DNA of 64,000 nt, taken from assembly GCA_019912315.1 (NCBI GenBank), contig JAIOJA010000080.1, positions 1-64,000 on the forward strand, written 5' to 3'. The DNA is from Planctomycetota bacterium. GTDB lineage: Bacteria > Planctomycetota > UBA8742 > UBA2392. The position numbers were made by a program, and so were the translations under genes. Under the pieces are notes generated by a model. The model did not search any database and was not told the DNA's origin. It saw nothing but the letters and a program-made list of their open reading frames with translations. Positions 41,058 through 50,571 of this stretch are shown here, in pieces (positions within the stretch are counted from its first letter, which is position 1; every line of letters starts with the position of its first letter).

Positions 41058-42638
41058 ATGGACCTGGTAGCGGTAAAGCGAGCGCTGGTTTCCGTTTCGG
41101 ACAAGACGGGCATCGTTGATTTCTGCAAGGCGTTGTCGCAGTGGGGCGTCGAGTTGATCTCGACGGGCGGAACCGCGAAAGCCCTGCGCGACGCCGGCCT
41201 TGCAGTCAAAGACATCAGCGAGCACACGGGTTTTCCCGAAATGCTGGACGGGCGCGTGAAGACGCTGCACCCGAAAGTACACGGCGGGCTGCTGGCACGA
41301 CGCGACCTGCCCGAGCACATGGCAACGGCCGCCGAGCACGGCATCGAGCCGATCGATATTGTGATTGTGAACCTGTACCCGTTTGAAGCCACCGTCGCGC
41401 GCCCTGACGTCAGCCGCGAAAACGCCATCGAAAATATCGACATCGGCGGGCCCAGCATGGTGCGCAGTGCTGCCAAGAACCAGGACGCCGTCGCCGTCGT
41501 CACCGACCCCGCGGACTACGAACGACTCCGGGGCGAGCTCGATCGGCACGACGGCAAGCTCAGCCTCGCTACCCGGCGCGGCCTTGCCCGCAAGGCCTTT
41601 CGCATGACGGCCTGGTATGACCACGCGATTGCCGAGTATCTGGCGCACCTTGAGGATGGGCTGGATGATCTCGCGCCGCGGGCGCTGCTCGCGCTGAAGT
41701 CCGGCGTCAAGCTGCGTTACGGCGAAAACCCGCACCAGGAAGCCTCGTTTTACGCGACTGGGCGGCACCCGGGGGGCCTTGGGGGACTGGAGCAACTCAG
41801 CGGCAAAGAGCTGTCCTACAACAACCTGCTTGACCTGGATTCCGCCATGCGCGCCGCCGGCGAGATCAGCGATGAGCCTTACGCCATTGTTATCAAGCAC
41901 ACCAACCCGTGCGGCGCCGCCGTCGGGAGCAGCATCGCCGAGGCGTTCGCGCGCGCTTACGATTGCGACCCGCTGAGCGCGTTCGGCGGCATTGTCGGGC
42001 TGAACCGCGGTTTTGATCTGGCGACGGCCGAGCAGTTTCTGGCCGGCGAAAAGTTCATCGAGGCCGTGGTCGCGCCGGTTTTCGATGACGACGCCGTGGA
42101 GGCGCTGGTTGAGAAGAGCAAGAAAAAGTGGCGCAAGTCGATCCGCCTTGTGCGCGCCACGCCGGCCCATACCTCGCGCGCATCGATCGAGTACCGCAGC
42201 GTCAACGGCGGGATGCTGGCGCAACATGTGGATGACCGGCGCATCCAGCCCGGCGAGTGCAAGGTCGTCACTTCGACGGTTCCCGACGATCGACAGATGA
42301 AAGAACTGCTGTTCGCGTGGGGGCTGTGCAAGCACTACAAGTCGAACGCCATCTGCATCACCAACCACAAGGCGTTGATCGGCTACGGCGCGGGGCAGAC
42401 CAGCCGCGTGGATGCCACCGAGCACGCCCTGCTGCGCGCGGGCGACAAGGCCTCGGGCAGCGTGCTGGCCAGTGACGCGTTCTTCCCGTTTCCGGACAGC
42501 ATCGAGAAGGCCGCCAAGGCCGGCATCAAGGCCGTGATTCAGCCCGGTGGCAGCGTTCGCGACGACGCTGTGGTCGAAGCCTGCAACGCGCATGGCATCG
42601 CCATGGTGTTCACGGGCATGAGGCACTTCCGCCACTAA
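41058..42638 (+). CDS. purH: bifunctional AICAR formyltransferase / IMP cyclohydrolase
   Basis: This encodes 526 residues from the ATG at 41058, with AGGGAG upstream. The N-terminal MGS-like cyclohydrolase domain ([48 protein letters not shown]) is followed by the transformylase domain with Lys280-His281 in KHTNPCGAA, and it ends in [15 protein letters not shown] and MVFTGMRHF. It catalyses the last two steps of IMP synthesis. A DnaA-box-like TTATCCACA lies at 40990-40998 just upstream, probably by chance. A terminator follows the stop. Confidence 0.98.
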   Translation: MDLVAVKRALVSVSDKTGIVDFCKALSQWGVELISTGGTAKALRDAGLAVKDISEHTGFPEMLDGRVKTLHPKVHGGLLARRDLPEHMATAAEHGIEPIDIVIVNLYPFEATVARPDVSRENAIENIDIGGPSMVRSAAKNQDAVAVVTDPADYERLRGELDRHDGKLSLATRRGLARKAFRMTAWYDHAIAEYLAHLEDGLDDLAPRALLALKSGVKLRYGENPHQEASFYATGRHPGGLGGLEQLSGKELSYNNLLDLDSAMRAAGEISDEPYAIVIKHTNPCGAAVGSSIAEAFARAYDCDPLSAFGGIVGLNRGFDLATAEQFLAGEKFIEAVVAPVFDDDAVEALVEKSKKKWRKSIRLVRATPAHTSRASIEYRSVNGGMLAQHVDDRRIQPGECKVVTSTVPDDRQMKELLFAWGLCKHYKSNAICITNHKALIGYGAGQTSRVDATEHALLRAGDKASGSVLASDAFFPFPDSIEKAAKAGIKAVIQPGGSVRDDAVVEACNAHGIAMVFTGMRHFRH

Positions 42639-42647
42639 AAAGAAACA

Positions 42648-42670
42648 GGGGCCGGCAAAGTGCCGGCCCC
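42648..42670. terminator. bidirectional terminator between purH and convergent gene
   Basis: GGGGCCGGCA (42648-42657) and TGCCGGCCCC (42661-42670) form a 10-bp stem with an AAG loop. Minus-strand bases after it are CTGTTTCTTTTTAG, a good T tract; the plus-strand side is weaker. Confidence 0.68.
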
Positions 42671-42676
42671 GTTGGG

Positions 42677-44584
42677 TTACTCGCTGGTGGGTGCGCTGGG
42701 TGGCCTCTTGCCCGGCAGGTTCTTCTTGTCGGTTTCAGCCTCGATCGCCCGGCGGTAAGCCACCGAGAAGTCAACCAGCCCAATCGTCCGGCGTACGGTG
42801 TCGCAGTTCGCGTCGAAGCGAATCTTGACGGTGCCGGGCTGCGCGGTGCCCTTGGTGTAATAAGGGGCAAGGTCAATGCCCTCAAGCGTGGGCGTCCGCT
42901 TCCACTCTTCCATTACTTCTTCGGAGGTGTGCGCCATCAATTGCTCGTCGGTGCGGATCAGGTGCTCCCATGCGAACGTCAGGCGGATCGTGTCGTCGCG
43001 GGCGTCCCTGGCCGCGGACAGTACCGCCGGCCACACCTGGGTGGAGTACACGCCGGTGGTGGTGACGGTCTCAAGCAGCTTTTCGGACTCCTTGTGGAAG
43101 TCCACGATGAAATCCTCGCGGTAGGCGATCCAGTTGGGCTTCTTGGCGGCGTCCAGTTTCAGCGCAACCTTGCCGTTCTTCTTTTCGACAAACTTGTCGG
43201 CGTCCCACTCCGCGGTTTCCTCGCGTGTCTTGAGAAATTCGAACGCGGCCTGGGTGACCTCGGGCGGGTTGAACTTGAACCGCTCGGTGCGTTCATCCCA
43301 GCGGGCCTTGAGTCCCCCGGGAGCTTCTTTCTGCTTTTCCAGCGCCGCTAGACGCAGGGTGGTGCTCAGGCGCTCGTCCTGTTTCGTGACCGCTTCCCAG
43401 GCGTTGTAGCCCGGCACGTTCACGCTGTGGTACTTGTAGTGCAGCAGCCCGTCCGTAAGCACCCAGTAGCGATAGATCAGGTACTCGTGGAAATTCAGCA
43501 CCTGGTCCATTACGGTCATGATCGATGTCTTGGAAGTCGAGAGCAGGGTCATTTCTTCTTTGATGAGGCGCCCGCCGGATTTCTCGATCAACGCGGGGTA
43601 GTCACGGCGAATGCGGGCCTTCTCCTGTTCCGCTTCCCGTTTCCAGCGCTCGATCAGTTCCGGGGTCGCGCCGTCAACCTTCATTTTCTGGGCAAGCGCC
43701 GCGTCCACGGTTTCGTCCACAGTGTCCAGCTGCACTTCGTAGGCCGCCACTTGCTCGGCGATCACGGCATGATGGCTCCAGATTGCGTAGTTGGCGGGCT
43801 TGCGGTCCGTGCCGCTTTCCGGCGGGACAAGCTCCAGCACGCCGTTCTTCCAGATTTCGCCGATCCAGATCAGGCTTTCGCCCTTTACCTGCCCGACGGT
43901 GTCCATCAGTGTGCGGTAGACTTCATCATGCAGTTTGGAGTTGCCCGTAACTGGCTCGAAGATCGGCAGGAGGGTTTCCGGGTCAACATCCGCGCGGGCG
44001 CCGTACCAGTCGCTCATGTACTTGAACGCCTGCTGCAGGTCGTTGCTCTGGGACTTGAAGCGCACCCGCGCGATCAGACGGTACAGCCCGGGCGCCAGGG
44101 GTTTGTTCATCACAGGCAACTGGAAGTTGGCCATCCCGAAGCCCGCCAGCGACTGCTTGGGCTTTACCGTGACGGTCTGCCCCGCCACCGGACGCCCTTC
44201 ATCTTTCGGGTCGATCTTGGGTGTTTTGGCCCTGTTGGTCGTCAGGTCGCGCTGCATGACCAGGTCGTAGTAGAACAACTCAATGGTGACGTTGATGTCC
44301 GACAACTGTCCGCGCGGTGTTTTCGTGTCGCCCCCCGGCACGGTGTCGGCGTCAAAATCCGTCAGGATCGTGCCGCTGATCTGCATTCCGCGCCCAGACG
44401 TCATGATTTCCGTGGTGCGCAACACCACGCGGTTCTGCGTATACATTTCGTCAGGCACGAACACGTTTTCGTTGTCCGGCCTGCCTTCGCGCATACGGGT
44501 CTCGGGAAACCCCGAGTATCCCTGCGCGAGCAAAGCGCCCGCGGAAACCATCAGAATGAAAGCCGCCATATAGCGAATCGGCAT
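42677..44584 (-). CDS. large exported protein, unrecognised
   Basis: This encodes 635 residues, with a near-perfect ribosome site AGGAGG 11 bp before the ATG at 44584. The signal peptide covers about 1-20 (MAAFILMVSAGALLAQ). The mature protein is mixed alpha/beta with beta-rich early parts (GMQISGTILTDFDADTVPGG) and helical, charged central parts (LIERWKREAEQEKARIRRDY). I see no catalytic motif, repeat or membrane segment beyond the signal. It lies between convergent purH and the large pseudopilin/LamG-like gene on the same strand, and a GC hairpin separates it from the latter. Confidence 0.75.
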   Translation of the reverse strand: MPIRYMAAFILMVSAGALLAQGYSGFPETRMREGRPDNENVFVPDEMYTQNRVVLRTTEIMTSGRGMQISGTILTDFDADTVPGGDTKTPRGQLSDINVTIELFYYDLVMQRDLTTNRAKTPKIDPKDEGRPVAGQTVTVKPKQSLAGFGMANFQLPVMNKPLAPGLYRLIARVRFKSQSNDLQQAFKYMSDWYGARADVDPETLLPIFEPVTGNSKLHDEVYRTLMDTVGQVKGESLIWIGEIWKNGVLELVPPESGTDRKPANYAIWSHHAVIAEQVAAYEVQLDTVDETVDAALAQKMKVDGATPELIERWKREAEQEKARIRRDYPALIEKSGGRLIKEEMTLLSTSKTSIMTVMDQVLNFHEYLIYRYWVLTDGLLHYKYHSVNVPGYNAWEAVTKQDERLSTTLRLAALEKQKEAPGGLKARWDERTERFKFNPPEVTQAAFEFLKTREETAEWDADKFVEKKNGKVALKLDAAKKPNWIAYREDFIVDFHKESEKLLETVTTTGVYSTQVWPAVLSAARDARDDTIRLTFAWEHLIRTDEQLMAHTSEEVMEEWKRTPTLEGIDLAPYYTKGTAQPGTVKIRFDANCDTVRRTIGLVDFSVAYRRAIEAETDKKNLPGKRPPSAPTSE

Positions 44585-44624
44585 GGGTGTGTCCTCCTGG
44601 CCCCAACCTTTTATTTACGCGATA

Positions 44625-44652
44625 CGTGGGGTGGGCGATGGCCCACCCCACG
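44625..44652 (-). terminator. hairpin between large exported-protein genes
   Basis: CGTGGGGTGGGC (44625-44636) and GCCCACCCCACG (44641-44652) form a 12-bp stem with a 4-nt loop, 28 bp past the stop of the large upstream gene. Minus-strand sequence after it (TATCGCGTAAATAAAAGG) lacks a T tract, so termination is plausible but not certain. Confidence 0.5.
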
Positions 44653-44680
44653 GGTTTGTCTGTTCACTTCTTATAGCCGC

Positions 44681-47600
44681 CTAGTACTCAATCACAAACG
44701 ACAGTTTGCGCGGCGGCGTCAATACTGTCACGGTCACATCCAGCAGGTACGGCGTCACGTTATTTACCTTGATGTTGTCACCGATCCTGAAGTGGGCGCG
44801 ATACAGGAACACGCCGACTTCCTGGCCTGAGGGCAGCTTCGTGCCCTTCAGCGTCAGCCCACCGTTGGCCCAGTATTCGTCCGTGCCGACGCCGCCGCCG
44901 TTGCGGACGCCGGACCTGCCGGTTTCTTCGGCGGCGCTGAAATCGTACTTGCCGCCGCCGCTCTTGAGCCCCTGCTCCAGGATTGAGTAATCGTTAATTA
45001 CCGCCCATTCCATTTCGATGCCGGATGATGTCGCAAGGGTCAGGCCCTTTCGCGCGTACGGGTCCCAGTCCGGGCGCAGCTCGGTCCAGGAAATGGTCCC
45101 CAGGCGCACGGGCAGGGCGTGCAGCCCGTCATCACCGTTCACGGGCAGGAAGCCGTGTTCGAAGTACAGATCACGCCCGCTGCCCGCCTGCTCGTATCGG
45201 CTGAAGGCTGAGAACTGCGTCTCGTCGATCTCCGTGTTGGCGGGCAGCAACTGGTTGCTGACGCGGAAGTCGTCGATGGTCGCGTTGGCGACGGCGACGA
45301 AGTTGGCGTCGAACTTGAAGACGGGGCGAGGCGGCTTGTCCACGTCGCCCTGGTCCTGGTCGTTGTTGAAGTAGTCGGCGTACCAGCCCGCTTGTGTTAG
45401 GTCGATCTGGCGGCGGAAGATGCAGCCGACCGTCAGGCGGTCCTCGGGATTGATTTCCATGATCTTGGTGGTGGCGCGGTACACTTCGAATGTCGGCTCG
45501 CCGGCGTAGGTCGTGGGCAAGGGCTGGTCCCGCGCAGGATCATGGCTGCCGTCGTTGCGGTAGCCAAGCGGCAGGGCGGGGTTGTTGTCGGGGAAGAACG
45601 CCACGGCGCTTGAAAGTTGACGCCCGTCCAGCCACAGGCGATACGGTTTGTCCGTATTGCTGTTGTAGCTGAGTGTAAAGCGGTGCCAGTCGTGTGTGCG
45701 CAGCACGATGCGCTTGTCGGTGCCCAAGTCGTACTGCGCGTTGGCGAGATCCACCCACGCATCCGTGCGGGCATACAGGAAGCCCTTGTTGCTGTTGGCG
45801 ATCCCACGGTCATTCACGATGTCGTTGGTGCCGGTGTAGCCGCCAAGGGGGTTGACCTGGTCGTAAATCCGGCGCATGGCGGTGCCGAATGGAACCACCG
45901 TGCCCAAGGTCGGGCCTGTCGAGCCGGTGGAAACGTCCAGCCCGAAGGCCTCCGTGAAGTAGAGGCGCACGAAGCGCAGCCAGCCGCCCGGCTCTTTATA
46001 CACGAAGAACTGCACGCCCTCGAAGTCGGCGTCCGCGTTGCGCATGATGCCGGCCGGGTCGTTGATGGCGGAGTCGTCGGGTTGGTAGAAGCGCCCGTAA
46101 GCGGTGCATCCGAACAGCCCGGAGAAATTGTGGCTTGAGGGGTCAACTTCACCCAGGGCCACTACCTGGTTGGCGACGTCGCTTCCCTGGACGGGAAGAT
46201 CCCACTTGATCCAGAAATCCACCGTACCTTCGTAATAGGGCATGTTCGAGTAACGCTGGCGGGTGTATTCCGCGCCGGTGTTGTGCTGATCCGTTCCGCG
46301 GTAGGGCGGTGACTGCCCGATCAAACGTTGCAGCATAAGGTTGACATCCTGCCCACCCGGTGAGGTAGGCGTGCCCGGATCCAGATAGCCAAGCTGGTCG
46401 GCGTCCATGACGCCGTCCGAGGCGTCCGAGTTGCCGGCCATGCTGGACGTGCGGATCGGCTCAAAGGGGCGTTGCGAGCTGCGCGCGCCGCACGGGTAGC
46501 GCAGGATCTTGATGCGGGGCACACGCCCGAGACCGCGGCGTCCGTAGGTAATGTTGAGGTTACTGTCCTTGAACCGTGAGCGCAGGTTCTGCCCTGTCAT
46601 GCGGGCGCCGTCTGGCATCAGGGTCGCGTACTTGGTTGCGTGGTCGCCTTCGTCGGCGTTCTGGAACTCGCTGGCGCCGCCCTTTAGCAGGGCCTTGCCG
46701 ACGTGTCGCGGCGTGGCCGTCGAGATGAAATCCTCGAACAGGGATTCGGTCTCCCAGGGGCGGTGCCCCCATTGCTGGTCCAGGGTGGTGTTTTCGGAGT
46801 TCACGCCGTCGATTTTGACGTTGGGGAAGCCCGGGCTGGCCGTGCGGGCGATCAGGCTTTCATTGAACCTGGCGTGGAAATTGAGAGGCAGGGTGTTTCC
46901 CTGCAATTCGGTGAAGGGGGTTTCGTCGCGCGGGTTCATGTTCACCCAGCCGAAGTCGCCGGAGCCCGCGCTGTACGTGTTGTGCCCCTTGATTCGGTCC
47001 TTGCTGGGACTCGGCTGGCCTGGAATGGCGGCGTCGTAGCCGATGCCCTTGGCATCATCGAGCAGCCCAAGCCAGTCGGTTTCCGTGGCGTCAGCATTTT
47101 CCCAGCTCCCGTTGGTCTCTTCGTCCATGGAGAATGGGCCGGACTTGGTGTTCTTGCGGTTGTGCGACGCCAGTGAGACCACGCGCGTGTTGCCGCTGGA
47201 GGTCGCCATGGGGTTGATGACGGACGGGTCAAGGGGCGATTCGAAGTCGCGCTGGCTGGTGTGGCGCATGACTTCGTAGATCTGGACAACCGTGCGCACC
47301 TTGCGGCGCGCCATCAGGTTCCATTGCCCGCTGGGGGTTGAGCTAGTGCTGCGGGCATCGCCTTCGTTGCGCGGCGCCAGAATTTCACCCTGGCTGACAA
47401 CCTCATAGACCCCCATGCTCGAGAAGCAGATCGGCGCGGATGTCACCGTCAGGTCCATGCGGTCAACGTTCATGTGCAGAGGGTAGTCCGCGTTGTAGCG
47501 CGAACTCAGGTTGCTGGGGCACAACGCGGCGCGAATCATGTCGACGCAGCTCTTCCAGTACCAGGCGCGGAAGTCGGACTGCGTCATGGCGGAGTCGCCG

Positions 47601-49282
47601 CTGACGATCGGGTTGGCCGCGTGGGCGCAGTTGGCCGGATCAGGCAGCAGGGCCTTGGGGTAGGACCCGTCCACCAGTGTCGGGTTGCGTTGCAGGTTGC
47701 CGCGGATGGCGCCGATCAGGTCGGGCACCTGTACGTTGTCGCGGTTGGTGTCGTTGATACCGAGCAGGCTGGCGCGGCAGAAGCGCGCGTCGAAGTCCTG
47801 CCAGCTTGTGAACGCGTGCTGCGAACGCAGGCGGATGACTTCCTCGGCCAGAGCTGTCGCGTAGTCATCGCCGGACTGGCTGCTGGTCTTGCCGGATTTG
47901 CCGAGCGAGGTGGTGATCGGACCGATTGGCACCAGCTGGAAAATCGCGTGGTTGAATTCGCCGTTCGGGTACCAGTTGGCCTCGCCAACGATGCCGGTTC
48001 CGGAGATATCGTTGCGGTTGTTCTGGCGCCCAAGGTCCGTCGTGCCGGAGGTCTGAATCGGCACGTCCTGATTAAACTTGTCCTTGATCAGTGTTTCGTT
48101 TTCCGTGATGAGCCCCTGCTTCTGGAAGAACAGCAGGCGTGACGTCGCTTCCAGGTTCGCGAACAGGCAGATCAGCACCGGCTTGGAGGCCGTGTTGATG
48201 TTGATCGGCGCTTTGGCGCTGGATGATGGGCTGGGTTGCCAGTCAGGCCAGCCGTCGCGCCCGTCCTGATCACCGTTGCTGTAACCGCCGCGATAAATCT
48301 GCTGGTCGGTGAGCCCTTTGGGATTGAAGCTCTTGTCTTCGTTGACGGTGGAGTTCGCCTCGGCGTAGTCGCGGTAGTTGTAGTCAACCCAGCTGTTCAG
48401 GGTAATGAAGGTCATCGCCATGTCGTACAGGCGGTCGCTGTCTTCCACGACGTTCCAGATCGGGCGGAGTTGCTCTTTGCTGGTGAAGAAGAAGCTGGTT
48501 TGCTCGGCGTAGCGCATGAATTCCTGCACCACGACGGCGGGGAAGGGGTTCTGTTTGCCGGTCGGGCGTCCGCGGTTCAGCCAGGCGTCGATCGCGTCAC
48601 CCAGAATCAGCAGCGTGTCCGCCAGGCGGTCATCCTTGTAATTGTTGAGGTTCAGCAGGCTCGCGGCGTCCACCGCGCGAACGCGGAAGTAGTCGCCCAT
48701 TTCCATGTAGGTGCCGCTGGGTCCGTAGTTGCCGTCGCCAACGCGCGCCACGTTTTCGTTGCGAGTGTGGTTGACGTTGATGCCGTCGCCATGGAAGCCG
48801 GTAATCGTTCCCGGCAGCGCAGATGCCGCCAGGTCCGTGCCGTGCACTGCCTCGTTGGCGCCGCGGATGTTGTCACCGTTGAAGTCGATCCAGTTACCGT
48901 CAGGCGTCTGCGAGTTCGTCGTGATCGAACGGCTGCGCGCCCAGCTTACGGCCGGATCCTTGGCGTCCAGCGGATGATTGGTGTACAGGTCGGGGTCGTA
49001 GTCCAGACCCGCCTGGTCAAGCCCGGCCGTGCCGGGGCCGATGGGCTCGTAGTGGTTGCGGGTGGCTTCAGCGCGCAGGCGTGCGATGGAGTACTCGACG
49101 CCGTCAAGTGCGAGGTCCAGTGCGCGCTGGCGGTCCAGGTAGTTCTGGGCGGCCTTGCGTTCGGACAATGTGATGAAGCTGAAGGAGGTGCCGATGACAA
49201 ACAGCGCCACCAGCAGACCAAGCACCACGACGAGCATGGTGCCGCGCTTTCCGTTTCGGTTGTGAGCAATCTGGTAGTTCAC
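44681..49282 (-). CDS. giant pseudopilin/PilX-like exported protein with LamG-like domain
   Basis: This encodes 1533 residues, starting at the GTG at 49282 with GGAGG 7-8 bp upstream (GGAGGTCAGAC GTG). A longer frame through the ATTTTGG repeat at 49323-49344 has no such site. A hydrophobic segment at about 14-38 (GTMLVVVLGLLVALFVIGTS) followed by a polar helix with a long Ala/Arg/Leu run resembles the N-terminus of type IV/II pilin-like proteins (PilX/GspK). The middle has many Asn/Asp/Thr-rich stretches. A segment at about 1125-1330 (YEGTVDFWIKWDLPVQGS, WHRFTLSYNSNTDKPYRLWL, DGRQLSSA) resembles a LamG/concanavalin jelly-roll. It lies downstream of the vWA gene, perhaps in one unit, and may belong to a secretion or surface filament. 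Confidence 0.75.
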   Translation of the reverse strand: MNYQIAHNRNGKRGTMLVVVLGLLVALFVIGTSFSFITLSERKAAQNYLDRQRALDLALDGVEYSIARLRAEATRNHYEPIGPGTAGLDQAGLDYDPDLYTNHPLDAKDPAVSWARSRSITTNSQTPDGNWIDFNGDNIRGANEAVHGTDLAASALPGTITGFHGDGINVNHTRNENVARVGDGNYGPSGTYMEMGDYFRVRAVDAASLLNLNNYKDDRLADTLLILGDAIDAWLNRGRPTGKQNPFPAVVVQEFMRYAEQTSFFFTSKEQLRPIWNVVEDSDRLYDMAMTFITLNSWVDYNYRDYAEANSTVNEDKSFNPKGLTDQQIYRGGYSNGDQDGRDGWPDWQPSPSSSAKAPININTASKPVLICLFANLEATSRLLFFQKQGLITENETLIKDKFNQDVPIQTSGTTDLGRQNNRNDISGTGIVGEANWYPNGEFNHAIFQLVPIGPITTSLGKSGKTSSQSGDDYATALAEEVIRLRSQHAFTSWQDFDARFCRASLLGINDTNRDNVQVPDLIGAIRGNLQRNPTLVDGSYPKALLPDPANCAHAANPIVSGDSAMTQSDFRAWYWKSCVDMIRAALCPSNLSSRYNADYPLHMNVDRMDLTVTSAPICFSSMGVYEVVSQGEILAPRNEGDARSTSSTPSGQWNLMARRKVRTVVQIYEVMRHTSQRDFESPLDPSVINPMATSSGNTRVVSLASHNRKNTKSGPFSMDEETNGSWENADATETDWLGLLDDAKGIGYDAAIPGQPSPSKDRIKGHNTYSAGSGDFGWVNMNPRDETPFTELQGNTLPLNFHARFNESLIARTASPGFPNVKIDGVNSENTTLDQQWGHRPWETESLFEDFISTATPRHVGKALLKGGASEFQNADEGDHATKYATLMPDGARMTGQNLRSRFKDSNLNITYGRRGLGRVPRIKILRYPCGARSSQRPFEPIRTSSMAGNSDASDGVMDADQLGYLDPGTPTSPGGQDVNLMLQRLIGQSPPYRGTDQHNTGAEYTRQRYSNMPYYEGTVDFWIKWDLPVQGSDVANQVVALGEVDPSSHNFSGLFGCTAYGRFYQPDDSAINDPAGIMRNADADFEGVQFFVYKEPGGWLRFVRLYFTEAFGLDVSTGSTGPTLGTVVPFGTAMRRIYDQVNPLGGYTGTNDIVNDRGIANSNKGFLYARTDAWVDLANAQYDLGTDKRIVLRTHDWHRFTLSYNSNTDKPYRLWLDGRQLSSAVAFFPDNNPALPLGYRNDGSHDPARDQPLPTTYAGEPTFEVYRATTKIMEINPEDRLTVGCIFRRQIDLTQAGWYADYFNNDQDQGDVDKPPRPVFKFDANFVAVANATIDDFRVSNQLLPANTEIDETQFSAFSRYEQAGSGRDLYFEHGFLPVNGDDGLHALPVRLGTISWTELRPDWDPYARKGLTLATSSGIEMEWAVINDYSILEQGLKSGGGKYDFSAAEETGRSGVRNGGGVGTDEYWANGGLTLKGTKLPSGQEVGVFLYRAHFRIGDNIKVNNVTPYLLDVTVTVLTPPRKLSFVIEY

Positions 49283-49322
49283 GTCTGACCTCCGTTGACC
49301 AGGCAGAGGGAGCTTCGAATGG

Positions 49323-49344
49323 GGATTTTCGATTTTGGACTTTG
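49323..49344. repeat. second ATTTTGG-family word
   Basis: A 22-bp word here, GGATTTTCGATTTTGGACTT plus two bases, matches 20 of 22 bases of 23921-23942. It sits in the 96-bp gap between the vWA gene stop and the GTG start of the giant gene. Confidence 0.75.
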
Positions 49345-49378
49345 AATTCCGCAAAACCCAAGACCTGAAATCCCTTCG

Positions 49379-50191
49379 TCAAGCATCCAGGTACGTTCCC
49401 CCTGCTGCTTCCGCCAAGCGCCTGTAATAAGCCTTCTCGTCGTCGGACAATCCGACGCCGGTGATATCGAGGGTAGTTGTCTTGCCGTCGTCGTCGCGCC
49501 AGGCTTTGACCCGCGCAATCAGAAATTCGCCCGCGTCCTTGTGCTTCTTGTATTCGGCTTCGTCAACGCCCGCGGGTTTTGTGGGCAGGCTGCCAACCAG
49601 CATGGTGGCGGAATCCGGGGCTTGCTCGAAGCACTCGCGAAGCAGGGCGTAGATGTCCGAATCGCCTTTGGCTTCGAGTTTCCCAAGCCACTCCTTGGCG
49701 CGTTTGACGCTGTCCTTGGTCACGGGCTGGAGCTCGCCGCCGCCCGCGAAATCCTGCACCGAACCGAACGTCACGATGTTGAACCGCAGGTTCGGGTCGC
49801 GACGGTTGGCAAGCGCGTCGAGAGAGTTGTTGATCTGCGTTACCATCTGTTCGAGGCGTGTTGATTCGCGCGTTCCTTCAATGGTGAGGCTCTTGGCCAT
49901 GCTGGCGCTGACATCCACCAGGTAAACGCGCGTCTTGAGCTTCTTTTCGACGGCGTCAACAGCGGCGTCAACGTCCTCCGCGGGCGCCTCAGTCTTCTTG
50001 GCGCCGAACCTGATTTTGGGGTAGGTTGTCGGGCGGTCGTGACCGTCGCGCACCGGCTTTTTGCTGACATCCTCAACCGTTGGGCCGTCCTGCGCCCATG
50101 TGCAGACTGCGACAGCCGCAATAAGCACTGCGGCCACGCAGAAGCGCCATCCGGTTTTGCATCGGGTTGTCAGCTTCATCAGGTTTGGCAT
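49379..50191 (-). CDS. von Willebrand factor A domain protein, exported
   Basis: This encodes 270 residues from the ATG at 50191, with GGTGA upstream; a second ATG at 50179 is possible. A signal peptide or anchor lies at about 17-33 (FCVAAVLIAAVAVCTWAQ). The vWA domain covers about 85-260, with the MIDAS motif DVSAS (Asp93, Ser95, Ser97) after YLV, and it has the length of a single vWA module. Such domains bind metal ions and mediate protein contacts. It lies upstream of the giant pseudopilin-like gene on the same strand and may help assemble or display it. Confidence 0.85.
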   Translation of the reverse strand: MPNLMKLTTRCKTGWRFCVAAVLIAAVAVCTWAQDGPTVEDVSKKPVRDGHDRPTTYPKIRFGAKKTEAPAEDVDAAVDAVEKKLKTRVYLVDVSASMAKSLTIEGTRESTRLEQMVTQINNSLDALANRRDPNLRFNIVTFGSVQDFAGGGELQPVTKDSVKRAKEWLGKLEAKGDSDIYALLRECFEQAPDSATMLVGSLPTKPAGVDEAEYKKHKDAGEFLIARVKAWRDDDGKTTTLDITGVGLSDDEKAYYRRLAEAAGGTYLDA

Positions 50192-50571
50192 TTCACCACA
50201 AGTGCCTGCAAATTCAAGCGTTACGAAACAGCTGTTGCGACGCTCGATAGGTTGGCCTTGCGTTGCATAGTGCAACCTTGGTGCCATCCTGCGCGCGTGT
50301 TTGTGCAGCTGTCGGACGTGACCCGGAACGAAATTCGTTAAGCATTGCGGCAGCGTGACTTACAACGCCAGGTCTGCCGCAGGCCGATCCGTCGCGGTGG
50401 CAAACTTAATTTTGTGTCGCCCGTCGGCGTGACGCGAACGTAACCGCGAGTCACCCACAGGGAATTATGCAAACCCTGCGTGCCTATTGACGTATACATA
50501 ACAAGCAAGTCTGTTTGTCCGACCGGGTTGGCGCCTGCATTACGTCGCCCTGTCCGTATTCAGGGGTTCAC
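50192..50571. other. 380-bp intergenic region with divergent promoters expected
   Basis: The flanking genes are divergent, so promoters for both must lie here. A TTGACG with TATACATA follows at 50487-50500, and the spacing to any good -10 is imperfect. No gene or strong hairpin is seen. Confidence 0.5.

Noticed and set aside
41022..42635. Long minus-strand open frame opposite purH
   Set aside because: The plus-strand purH is unambiguous and the opposite frame shows no known motif.
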